Part shown: in pieces, positions 26,177-33,282 of the stretch | Numbering within the stretch: position 1 is the stretch's first letter | How the letters are laid out: each line of letters begins with the position of its first letter | From: Mycolicibacterium aubagnense | Lineage (GTDB): Bacteria; Actinomycetota; Actinomycetes; Mycobacteriales; Mycobacteriaceae | NCBI RefSeq assembly: GCF_010730955.1 | Contig: NZ_AP022577.1 | Coordinates: 3,348,001 to 3,412,000 of the forward strand | Direction: 5' to 3' | DNA: 64,000 nt | Notes under the pieces: model-generated | What the model was told of the DNA's origin: nothing | Database searches by the model: none | The model's input: the letters and a program-made list of their open reading frames with translations, nothing else | Made by a program: the position numbers and the translations under genes

Positions 26177-26218
26177 TCAGGCCAGAGTCCCCACGCCGAT
26201 GATGCTGATGCTGCTCAT
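26177..26218 (-). pseudogene. 5' remnant of a third F420-reductase-like gene
   Basis: Reading from 26218 leftwards gives MSSISIIGVGTLA followed by TGA, the same start as the genes at 24563 and 30044, and the flanking DNA (GATGATGCTGATGCTGCTCA on the plus strand) is almost identical to theirs. Only the first 13 codons remain. It lies between the SDR start and the MarR operators, so a gene was lost here, or its 5' end was copied in. Confidence 0.6.
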
Positions 26219-26248
26219 GAGGCATCCCGTCTAGACTCACAGCGGAAA

Positions 26249-26294
26249 GGTTGACTCCTCAACCATAATTTGATTGGTAGATCTGTCAACCAAA
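26249..26294. promoter_or_regulatory. MarR operator region, SDR/MarR intergenic
   Basis: GGTTGACTCCTCAACC (26249-26264) is a perfect 6-bp inverted repeat with a 4-nt centre. A second imperfect palindrome runs 26269-26294, with TTTGATTGG and TCAACCAAA arms. Both contain the half-site GGTTGA/TCAACC and sit just upstream of the MarR gene and opposite the SDR operon. Confidence 0.6.
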
Positions 26295-26311
26295 TGAGAG
26301 GCTGGAGGACG

Positions 26312-26779
26312 ATGGAACCGAACTGGCTGAACGCGCAAGAAGCCCGCGCCTGGCGAACCTTCGTCGATGCGCATTACCGACTCGAGTTTCACCTCGCTCG
26401 ACGCCTACAGGAATCGGGCCTATCCGGGGCCGACTACGAAGTCCTGGCGTTACTCTCCGAGCACGACGGGGACCGCATGCCTTCCCATCAGCTACGCAAC
26501 GCACTGGGCTGGGAGAAGAGCCGTTTGTCCCACCAGGTGCGGCGCATGCAGACCGACGGGTTGATCAGCCGTGAACCCAATCCCGGCGACGCCCGCAGCA
26601 CCATGATCTGCCTACTGCCGGCCGGCCGCGCTGCCATCGAGAACGCGGCGCCGGGGCACGTGCAGGACGTCCGCTGCAACTTCGTTGATCTGTTCACCCC
26701 GGCCGAACTCGACACGCTCACCGCCCTCAACCAACGAATCTTGCACCACCTGGCCCAAGTCGACGACTCCTCCGAATAG
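26312..26779 (+). CDS. MarR family regulator 1
   Basis: A 155-residue winged-helix protein. ATG 26312 follows TGGAGGAC, an ideal ribosome binding site. The DNA-binding core is about residues 40-100: LSGADYEVLALLSEHDGDRMPSHQLRNALGWEKSRLSHQVRRMQTDGLI, then the wing REPNPGDARSTMICL. It is divergent from the SDR-SnoaL-reductase operon, with palindromic operators between, so local repression of that operon and of itself is likely. A second MarR gene at 28862 resembles it. Confidence 0.88.
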   Translation: MEPNWLNAQEARAWRTFVDAHYRLEFHLARRLQESGLSGADYEVLALLSEHDGDRMPSHQLRNALGWEKSRLSHQVRRMQTDGLISREPNPGDARSTMICLLPAGRAAIENAAPGHVQDVRCNFVDLFTPAELDTLTALNQRILHHLAQVDDSSE

Positions 26780-26953
26780 CGCACACGAGCGACGACACGT
26801 GCCCCGTCGGGCAGCGCAGCAGCAGCCGACGTGTCACTCCTCAAACAACGTGGTATCTCCCAGGCCTTTGAACAGCGGGCAGGGCGCGTGGTCCGACTCG
26901 CCGCCAGATGAAAGATGTTGTTGTACAACGACTGCTGCGATTCGGCGCGGGCC

Positions 26954-28168
26954 CTACACGGGTGCGGCGCCGCCCTCTGATCGGGTCGGCGCGGAGGGCT
27001 GTTTGACCGCCTCCACGGACACGGTGACGTCGACGGTGTCAGCGAGCATCGGGCCGCCGCCGGCTAGCACGGGGGTGTCGGTCAGGACGCCGAAGTCGCT
27101 GCGCTTCAGTTTGATTGCGCCTTCGAACCCGGCCACTTCACCGTGCCCCATACCGGCGCTCACGCCGAGAAATGAGAATGGCAGTGGTAGGCGTTTGGTG
27201 ATTCCGCGCAGGGTGAAGTCGATGATGAGCACCCAGTCGTTCTGCCCGGTGCTGTGCATGTCGACCGAGGCGAGGGTGGCGGTGGGGAACTCGTCGGCGC
27301 CGAAGATGTCGGGTGCCCGTAGGTGTTCGTCGCGGTCCGGGTTGCCGGTGTCCACCGATCCAACCGCGATGGTGGCCGTGAAGCTCGGAATTCCGTTCTC
27401 CGGCACGGTGATTGCTCCGGAAAAGTCGCCGAACCGCCCACGTACTCGGCCGACCATCAGGTGGCGAACCGAGAACGTGATGGACGAGTGAATGGGGTCG
27501 ATCGTCCACGTACCGGGTGAGACTTGGTGCTCGACAGTCGAAGTGGACTGGGCGTTCTGCTCAAGTGCGGACGGCAGCTCGTAGAGTTCGCGTAGGACCA
27601 GGGCGTTGCGGGCCTGGATGAGTGTGCCGCCCTCATCGAGGCGGCCGAGTTCGATGGGGGCAAAGCCGAGATCGGCGCACAGCCCGGCCACCGTGGCGCT
27701 GGCTGCGGAGTCGTTGCTGGACACGAAAACCACGCGTTTCCCGAATTCGGGTGGGCGCTTCTCGGCCAGCTGCCTGGCGGCGGTTTGGTTGAACGACTTG
27801 ACCATCGCGGCGCCTGGGAAGGCCTCGGCGTTGTACTCGGTCGACAGGCGGCCGCCGAGGATTTGCTCAGAGTTGGGCACCAGAAACGCGTTCGTAGCGT
27901 CGACGACGATCTTGCCCGACCAGTCCGAACGGGTCGTGCCCAACTCGCGGACCTTCAGGAACGGAATGGCCAGGATGATCACGTCGGCATCCAGGGCCGC
28001 GTCTAGCGTGGTCGGTGTAATCGAGGCGGACAGTTCGGTGACGTCGATCGTCTCCGGTCCTCGCGTGTTGGCCCACAGTGCTGGGACGTGGTGGTCGGAG
28101 AACCGTTGCGCCAAAACCGCGCCAACGCTGCCGGTGCCCACGACGGCGTACTGCAGAGCGCTGTTCAT
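26954..28168 (-). CDS. Fusion: NAD(P)-binding F420-reductase-like domain plus YceI domain
   Basis: A 404-residue two-domain protein. Residues 1-200 are the NAD(P)-binding domain (YAVVGTGSVGAVLAQRF, VIILAIPFLKVREL, VVDATNAF, MVKSFNQTAA), third full member of the family in this cluster. After an Ala/Gln/Ser linker, residues 215-390 are a YceI-like domain (GTWTIDPIHSSITFSVRHLM, VRGRFGDFSGAITV, LRGITKRLPLPF), a lipocalin-like fold that binds isoprenoid or amphiphilic ligands. No signal peptide is seen, so both halves are cytoplasmic. The ATG at 28168 overlaps the DoxX stop (ATGA). Confidence 0.85.
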   Translation of the reverse strand: MNSALQYAVVGTGSVGAVLAQRFSDHHVPALWANTRGPETIDVTELSASITPTTLDAALDADVIILAIPFLKVRELGTTRSDWSGKIVVDATNAFLVPNSEQILGGRLSTEYNAEAFPGAAMVKSFNQTAARQLAEKRPPEFGKRVVFVSSNDSAASATVAGLCADLGFAPIELGRLDEGGTLIQARNALVLRELYELPSALEQNAQSTSTVEHQVSPGTWTIDPIHSSITFSVRHLMVGRVRGRFGDFSGAITVPENGIPSFTATIAVGSVDTGNPDRDEHLRAPDIFGADEFPTATLASVDMHSTGQNDWVLIIDFTLRGITKRLPLPFSFLGVSAGMGHGEVAGFEGAIKLKRSDFGVLTDTPVLAGGGPMLADTVDVTVSVEAVKQPSAPTRSEGGAAPV

Positions 28169-28545
28169 CGCACGACCTGCAAGGTCCGAGCGGCCGCGAT
28201 GAAGACCGCCACCGCCAGGAACACGGCGTTCACGGGCCACTGCTTGTACTCCGCGCGACGACCGTGGAACACCGCCGCACCCACCTGCAGCAGCGCGAGC
28301 CCCACCGCAGCGGCAGGCGTCAGGATGCGCGCGATGCCGGTCAGCCACGGCAGGATCAGCCCGAGAGCGCCGGCCACCTCGACGCCGCCGATGAGCTTGA
28401 TCGACGTCGCAGATAGCGCCTCAGCGGCGCCAGCCGTGGAGGGGTTCTCCGCTAGTTGCTCCTTGGACTTCAGCAGTTTCGTACCACCGATGAAGAGATA
28501 TGCGGCGGCGAGTAATCCGGACGCGATCCATACCGCGATGTTCAC
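28165..28545 (-). CDS. DoxX family membrane protein
   Basis: A 126-residue protein with four hydrophobic segments (VNIAVWIASGLLAAAYLFIGGTKLL at the N-terminus, later LIGGVEVAGALGLILPWL, AAAVGLALLQVGAAVF, NAVFLAVAVFIAAA), typical for DoxX-like quinone or thiol-redox membrane proteins. GTG 28545 behind GGAG is chosen. The frame is open to 28656 but without a better start. It is coupled by a 4-bp overlap to the YceI-fusion gene, suggesting the pair work together in membrane-linked redox chemistry. Confidence 0.8.
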   Translation of the reverse strand: MNIAVWIASGLLAAAYLFIGGTKLLKSKEQLAENPSTAGAAEALSATSIKLIGGVEVAGALGLILPWLTGIARILTPAAAVGLALLQVGAAVFHGRRAEYKQWPVNAVFLAVAVFIAAARTLQVVR

Positions 28546-28774
28546 GAGGGCTCCTCGAAGACGTCTGTGTGCGAACAGGTTTGGCCCGAGCGGTTGTGCG
28601 TTCTGGGTTCGCATTCCCGCGGGCACGGCGAGCGACATCAGTTGATGCTTCAACAAACGTAACCTCCATTAACGTGATGCGTCAACCAATGTGCTGCACC
28701 GCACTCATTGCGGGCGTGACGCAGACGACGCCGCCTCGTGACGGCCAAGCGCCGTCGCCGGTAGGCACTTCACG

Positions 28775-28794
28775 TTCAATGGTTGATGGTTGAA
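28775..28794. promoter_or_regulatory. Palindrome upstream of MarR gene 2
   Basis: TTCAA and TTGAA form an inverted repeat with a 10-nt centre that contains GGTTGATGG, and TCAACC also occurs at 28682-28687. The GGTTGA half-site is shared with the operators at 26249-26294, so both MarR genes may act on both regions. The interval 28546-28823 otherwise holds no gene. Confidence 0.45.
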
Positions 28795-28823
28795 CTATCC
28801 TTCAGACGGAAGAGGAGGTTCGG

Positions 28824-28865
28824 ATGACAGCTGTGCGATGGGCCACCATCGGGTCACCGCCATGA
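28824..28865 (+). CDS. 13-codon leader ORF coupled to MarR gene 2
   Basis: ATG 28824 follows a very strong ribosome binding site (AAGAGGAGG) and encodes MTAVRWATIGSPP. Its TGA stop overlaps the MarR start codon in ATGA (28862-28865). The MarR start itself has no clear ribosome binding site, so translation of the short frame would deliver ribosomes to it. Confidence 0.45.
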   Translation: MTAVRWATIGSPP

Positions 28866-29350
28866 CGCGACCCAAGCGTGAACGTGTCCAACCCGAAACG
28901 GTGTGGCTCGACGACGATCAGCAACGTGCGTGGCGTCAGCTCCTATCGATGATCATGGAGCTTCCGGCGGCCCTGGAAAGGGATCTGCAGCGCACCACGG
29001 GACTAACGACGTTCGAGTACCTCGTATTGGCGAATCTGTCGGAAGCCGACGACCGGACGCTGCGGATGTCGGAACTCGCCGCCAAGGCAAACTCCTCGTT
29101 GTCGCGGTTGTCCCACGTGGTCAGGCGCCTGGAAGACAACGGGTTGGTGCTCAAGGGTGTCTGCGCCGATGACGGCCGGGTAAGCGTGGTCGAGCTCACG
29201 AAGGCGGGAATGCGGCGGGTCGCCGACGCGGCCCCGTTGCACGTTGCGAAGGTGCGCGAACTGGTGGTTGAACCGTTGACAAAGGCGGACCTGATCAGGC
29301 TGGGCAAAGCGGCCGAGGCCATTAGTGACCGGATCGCCGAGTCTGGTTGA
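28862..29350 (+). CDS. MarR family regulator 2
   Basis: A 162-residue winged-helix protein: TTFEYLVLANLSEADDRTLRMSELAAKANSSLSRLSHVVRRLEDNGLV forms the DNA-binding part, followed by a wing (CADDGRVSVVELTKAG). It resembles MarR gene 1 in layout. ATG 28862 is preferred because it overlaps the stop of a leader ORF with a strong ribosome binding site. Starts at 28838 or 28790 in the same frame are less supported. It is divergent from the DoxX-YceI-fusion operon, its likely target, and converges on the reductase gene at 29418. Confidence 0.85.
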   Translation: MTRPKRERVQPETVWLDDDQQRAWRQLLSMIMELPAALERDLQRTTGLTTFEYLVLANLSEADDRTLRMSELAAKANSSLSRLSHVVRRLEDNGLVLKGVCADDGRVSVVELTKAGMRRVADAAPLHVAKVRELVVEPLTKADLIRLGKAAEAISDRIAESG

Positions 29351-29417
29351 TCGCATCGATTGCTCATTCAGGCCCTGATCGAGGCGCCCGACACTGCTCG
29401 GGGCTGCGCAGGGTGGC

Positions 29418-30044
29418 TCAGCCAGAGAATTCGGTGGCGCCGAGTGCGACGTCGAAGTTGTCGAGTCCATGACGGGCGAGGCCCATGAGGACCAGGCCCG
29501 TTCCCTCCAGCCAGTGCGCCATGGTCAAGGCGCCGACGTCCAACGGGCGCAGCCCGAGACTGACGATGAACTCCGACACGCGCGCCTTGGCCTGCGCATC
29601 GTCGCCGGCCATGAACACATCCAACGTCCGGCCCTTCTCCAGGACGTGACCGAAGACGGTGTTGAAGGCCTTCACCACGCGGGCGCCGGCCGGAGCCGCC
29701 GTGGCGACTTCCAGCGCGATCGAGGTGTCAGCGGGGAGGGCGAGCCCGTCGGCACCGGCATTGAAGGGGTTGCTGATATCGACTATGACCTTGTCCGCCA
29801 ACGCGTTTCCGTACTGGATGACGACCGGCACGACGTCGGCGTACCTCAGGGCCACGATCACGACGTCCCCGGCCGGGGCGGCGCCGAACGCTCCCGTCGT
29901 GGTGCTGCCGCCGAGAGTCGTGGCGAGGTCAGCTGCCTTGGACCGATCGCGGCCGATGACCTCGACGGTGTTGCCTCCCGCTACCGCCAGCGCCCCGATG
30001 GCGCGGGCCATGTTGCCGGTGCCGATGATGCTGATACTGCTCAT
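29418..30044 (-). CDS. NAD(P)-binding F420-reductase-like protein, copy 2
   Basis: A 208-residue paralogue of the gene at 23940, with the same start (MSSISIIGTGNMARAIGALA) and similar blocks throughout (VIVALRYADVVPVV, IVDISNPFN, RVVKAFNTVFG, LTMAHWLEGTGLVLMGLARHG). The ATG overlaps the SnoaL stop by 4 bp (30041-30044). As in copy 1, a SnoaL gene is the immediate partner, this time upstream and coupled. The substrate is unknown. Confidence 0.82.
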   Translation of the reverse strand: MSSISIIGTGNMARAIGALAVAGGNTVEVIGRDRSKAADLATTLGGSTTTGAFGAAPAGDVVIVALRYADVVPVVIQYGNALADKVIVDISNPFNAGADGLALPADTSIALEVATAAPAGARVVKAFNTVFGHVLEKGRTLDVFMAGDDAQAKARVSEFIVSLGLRPLDVGALTMAHWLEGTGLVLMGLARHGLDNFDVALGATEFSG

Positions 30045-30571
30045 GAGATATCCCGTCCTGTAGTGACATTCGCGTCCTGTCCCTTGTCGCCGGATCCGGC
30101 ACGCGGCCCCACCCCGGCCGACCTGTCCCGAGTCTCAGCGAACGTTGACTCCCCATGCGTAAGGAGTTCCCATGGCTGCATGCCAAGCAGACCGGCAAGG
30201 CGTCGCTGCATCTGAACGCCGGACGACAGCGGGCGCCACCATATGGTCACCTCGGCGATCCTGCCGTCCGCGTCGAGCAGGATGTAGTCCATCCCGTCGA
30301 CCACGGTGCCTTCGACCTGCAGCCGGAAGTACGCGGCGTGGTGCGTCTCGCCACTGAGGACTTCCTTGTAGGTGAGGTCGGCCGCGAGCGCGCCGACCCC
30401 CTGCATTGCCTCGAGGACTGCCTCGCGGCCGATGAGTGGCTCATCGCCGAGCGGGCTGTACAGCACCACGTCCTCGGCAAGGATTCCGCAAAGGGCGTCT
30501 TTGTCGGCGCCACCGTGCATGGTCTCGACGAAGAATTCCACGGTGTCGCGGTGCCGGGCGAAGGTGGTCAT
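30041..30571 (-). CDS. SnoaL-like / NTF2-fold protein, copy 2
   Basis: A 176-residue protein whose first 130 residues match the SnoaL gene at 24717 (MTTFARHRDTVEFFVETMHG, DEPLIGREAVLEAM, ETHHAAYFRLQVEG). A 40-residue hydrophilic tail rich in Gly/Asp is extra. ATG 30571 is the start that matches copy 1. Coupled to the reductase gene by ATGA. Probable isomerase, hydratase or binding partner of that reductase, by inference from the repeated pairing. Confidence 0.8.
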   Translation of the reverse strand: MTTFARHRDTVEFFVETMHGGADKDALCGILAEDVVLYSPLGDEPLIGREAVLEAMQGVGALAADLTYKEVLSGETHHAAYFRLQVEGTVVDGMDYILLDADGRIAEVTIWWRPLSSGVQMQRRLAGLLGMQPWELLTHGESTFAETRDRSAGVGPRAGSGDKGQDANVTTGRDIS

Positions 30572-30678
30572 GGCTACTCCTGTTGCTCGTTGTGTGTGAC
30601 CTGATCGGTGACCCAAACCCCGTTGGAGTCGATGTGCCAGGTCGTCGAAATGTCGACGTACGTCCCGGTGTTTCTCAC

Positions 30679-31428
30679 TTAGATCACTGTGGTGCCGCCG
30701 TCGACCACGAGCTCCATGCCATTGACATAGCTCGAGTCTTGGGAGGCGAGGAACAACGCGGCTGACGCGATCTCCTCAGGGCGGCCCATCTCTCGCCGCG
30801 GGATCACCGACTCGAACTGCGCCTTCATCTCCTCGTCCATCACCTCTTCCAGCATCGGTGAGGCGACCTGTCCGGGGGTCAGCACGTTCACCCGGATTTT
30901 CCTGTCCCTCAACTCCGACACCCACACCCGTGCGTAGGCGGGCAGCACGGCCTTGCTTCCCGCGTACACACTCCAATTCGGATAGCCCCGCAGCGAAGCG
31001 TTTGACCCGGTCATGAAGATCGAGCCGCCATCGTTGAACAGTGGTAGCGCCTTCTGGACCGTGAAGAGCGTCCCGCGCGCGTTCAGCCAGAAGGCGTCAT
31101 GGAAGTCCTCCTCGGTGATCTCGCCGAGCTTGGCCTGCTTCCCCGTCCCGGCGCTTGCCCACAACACGTCGATCGAGCCCTTTTCCTGTTTGACCGTGTC
31201 GAACAGACGGTCCAGATCGCCGAGGTCGGCCGAATCGCCTTGCACGCCAGTGACGTTCCGGCCGATCAGTTCGACGGCTTCATCCACCGCGTCCTTCCGT
31301 CGGCCCGTGATGAAGACGTGAGCGCCTTCCTCGACGAACAACTTGGCACCGGCCAGCGCCATACCACTTGTTCCGCCCGTAATTACTGCGACCTTGCCAT
31401 CGAGCTTTCCCACAATTACTCCATCCAT
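30679..31428 (-). CDS. Classical short-chain dehydrogenase/reductase
   Basis: A 249-residue classical SDR: cofactor motif VAVITGGTSGMALAGAKLF (TGGTSGMA), NNAG-like region WASAGTGKQA, catalytic Ser in FMTGSNASLRG, YAGSK (Tyr and Lys) at about residues 153-157, and the end SYVNGMELVVDGGTTVI. NADPH preference is plausible from the following Arg pair (ITGRRKD). The first ATG at 31428 gives MDGVIVGKLDGK; a GTG five codons later is an alternative. It is divergent from a TetR gene and 107 bp upstream of the SnoaL-reductase pair. Confidence 0.88.
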   Translation of the reverse strand: MDGVIVGKLDGKVAVITGGTSGMALAGAKLFVEEGAHVFITGRRKDAVDEAVELIGRNVTGVQGDSADLGDLDRLFDTVKQEKGSIDVLWASAGTGKQAKLGEITEEDFHDAFWLNARGTLFTVQKALPLFNDGGSIFMTGSNASLRGYPNWSVYAGSKAVLPAYARVWVSELRDRKIRVNVLTPGQVASPMLEEVMDEEMKAQFESVIPRREMGRPEEIASAALFLASQDSSYVNGMELVVDGGTTVI

Positions 31429-31446
31429 CGGATTGCATCACCATTA

Positions 31447-31520
31447 TGTACACCTAGCAGTGTGCTTAACACGTTAGCGAACAGCTGCGGACATGGCAAG
31501 CTATGTACACCGATCTGTAC
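31447..31520. promoter_or_regulatory. SDR/TetR divergent promoter with TGTAC palindromes
   Basis: GTACA (31505-31509) and TGTAC (31516-31520) form an inverted repeat with a 6-nt centre, 23 bp upstream of the TetR start. A further TGTACA palindrome lies at 31447-31452 near the SDR start. They are good candidates for TetR binding sites. Confidence 0.5.
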
Positions 31521-31542
31521 CTAACTGAGCTACGCTGGAGGC

Positions 31543-32193
31543 ATGACGGAACTGGAGAAGGGGCCGCGAGGCCTGCGCCGCGGCAGGGGCGCACGAGAGC
31601 GCATCCTCAGCGCTTCACGACAACTGTTCCGCGATCAAGGCATCAACAACACGGGCCTGGACCAGCTCTGCGCGGTAGCCCAGGTGTCCAAGCGCACCTT
31701 TTACCAGCACTTCACCGGCAAGGATGAGCTGATCGCCGAACACCTGCGCCGATTTGATCCCGACCTTCTGCCCGAGGTGTTCGACCGCACCGACCTCACA
31801 CCTCGCGAACGGCTCCTCGCCGCCTTCGACATTCATGCACCGCTGTGCCCATTCATCGCGGCCGCCGTAGAGATAAACGACCCGGACCACCCCGCACGCG
31901 TACACGCCGCCGACTACAAGAAGGCCTTCGCCGCGCGGCTCACCGAAACCGCGCGCCAGGCCGGCGTCACCAACCCTGAACAGCTCGGCGAACAGCTGGC
32001 GCTGCTCTTGGACGGCGCTTCGGCCCGCAACCGAGTCCTCAACGCCGACACCTTCGCCACCGCCGCCGCCATCGCCACCGTCCTCATCGACGACGCCATC
32101 CCCACGGCAGCGGTACCGCCCGGCGCAGGCGGAAACACGTCGACCGAGACGGCGCCGCATCCCGGATCCGACGGCGAGTTCAGCCGACGTTGA
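31543..32193 (+). CDS. TetR/AcrR family regulator
   Basis: A 216-residue regulator. The helix-turn-helix is GARERILSASRQLFRDQGINNTGLDQLCAVAQVSKRTFYQHFTGKDELI (about residues 16-64), a textbook TetR N-terminus. The ligand domain includes HAPLCPFIAAAVEINDPDHPAR, typical of a subgroup beside SDR genes. A low-complexity tail (PPGAGGNTSTETAPHPG) ends it. Divergent from the SDR gene with TGTAC palindromes between, so it probably represses that gene. Its last 14 bases overlap a decayed gene on the other strand. Confidence 0.88.
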   Translation: MTELEKGPRGLRRGRGARERILSASRQLFRDQGINNTGLDQLCAVAQVSKRTFYQHFTGKDELIAEHLRRFDPDLLPEVFDRTDLTPRERLLAAFDIHAPLCPFIAAAVEINDPDHPARVHAADYKKAFAARLTETARQAGVTNPEQLGEQLALLLDGASARNRVLNADTFATAAAIATVLIDDAIPTAAVPPGAGGNTSTETAPHPGSDGEFSRR

Positions 32194-32301
32194 TGCCAAG
32201 CAAGAAGTTGTCCCCCGCGCCATAGCTCCCGGACCTACTGACAGCAGGCCCGCACCCGCCAGCCAGTGCGCCATGCTCAGGTCGCCGATGTCCTGCGGTC
32301 G
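32180..32301 (-). pseudogene. 3' remnant of a further F420-reductase-like gene
   Basis: Read leftwards, RPQDIGDLSMAHWLAGAGLL matches RPLDVGALTMAHWLEGTGLV in the gene at 29418. After a frameshift the end GAGDNFLLGINVG then TGA resembles the usual family C-terminus. The start and middle are missing. Together with the fragment at 26177 it shows repeated gain and loss of this family in the cluster. From 32302 to 32532 I see no gene. Confidence 0.55.
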
Positions 32302-32532
32302 CGAATGTTCATGTGGCTGTGAAACTTTGGGCATGAATGTGAGACAAGTCGCGACCAATTCGATCGGGATGTCGGCGCGGCCGATCGCCTGCTGAACCAC
32401 CTGGATCTGCTGATCGGTGTCGCGTTCGACGTCATCGCTGAGCATCGGTACCCACCGACCGTCGGTCAGATCCACCGTTTATCTGACAGTCCCGTGTCAC
32501 CGACCTTGAGAAGGTAGCTGAAAGATGAAGGG

Positions 32533-33282
32533 CTAGAAGATGAGTGGCGACAGAGTCTCGGCATATTCTCGTATCGCAGCTACGTGGCTGAGGAGAGCCT
32601 CAGCGCGCGTAGAGGGTCCGGAAATGCACAGTGCACCCGTGGTGTCGCCGTTGGCGTCAACGAGTGGAACTGCGACGCAAGCGAGTTGAGATGCGAGTTC
32701 CTCGATTTGGGTCGAGAAGTTGTTGTTTCGAATGGTCTTCAGTTCGTCCTGAAGCGCTGCGAGGTCGGTAATGGTGTGCGGGGTCAGTTTCACCAACGGT
32801 GTCCTGGGCAGGAGTTCGCGCCACTCGGTTCTGTGGGCGAGGAGCAGTTTGCCGGCTGCGGATGCATGGAGGTAGCGGACGAGTTCCCGCTCGGCACGTA
32901 GCGGATGATCGGGATCGGCGTCGAGGACTCGTACTGATCCGGACGAGAAGGCGGTGACGTGGACGGCGAATCTGACACAGTCACGTAGCTCCGCGAGGCG
33001 ACGAAGGGCAGCTGTGGATATCGAGGCTGTGGTCACCGCCGCGATGAGCCCGCCGAGTCGTTTGCCGAGGCCGAATCCGCGGAGATCGGATGTCCTTACC
33101 AGATACTCCTCGCCGACAAGGGAATTGAGGGTTCGGTAGGCGGTCGCTGGAGGCATGTGCAGCGCTGTTGCGATCTCTTTGGCTGTGACTCCCAGCCCGA
33201 GCGCTGCGACGGCCTCGATGATCCGCATCGCGTTCGACATGGAGCTTGGGTGGTGGATTGTGGGGTCGCGCATCGAACTCAT
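32533..33282 (-). CDS. IclR family regulator
   Basis: A 249-residue IclR-type regulator. The N-terminal winged helix is SNAMRIIEAVAALGLGVTAKEIATALHMPPATAYRTLNSLVGEEYLVR (about 16-65), followed by a GAF-like effector domain (VRFAVHVTAF, LHASAAGKLLLAHRTEWRELL, ELASQLACVAVPLVDANGDTTGALCISGP). The start ATG 33282 overlaps the stop of the permease gene (ATGA). It probably senses a compound linked to the transported substrate and regulates the permease operon. Confidence 0.87.
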   Translation of the reverse strand: MSSMRDPTIHHPSSMSNAMRIIEAVAALGLGVTAKEIATALHMPPATAYRTLNSLVGEEYLVRTSDLRGFGLGKRLGGLIAAVTTASISTAALRRLAELRDCVRFAVHVTAFSSGSVRVLDADPDHPLRAERELVRYLHASAAGKLLLAHRTEWRELLPRTPLVKLTPHTITDLAALQDELKTIRNNNFSTQIEELASQLACVAVPLVDANGDTTGALCISGPSTRAEALLSHVAAIREYAETLSPLIF

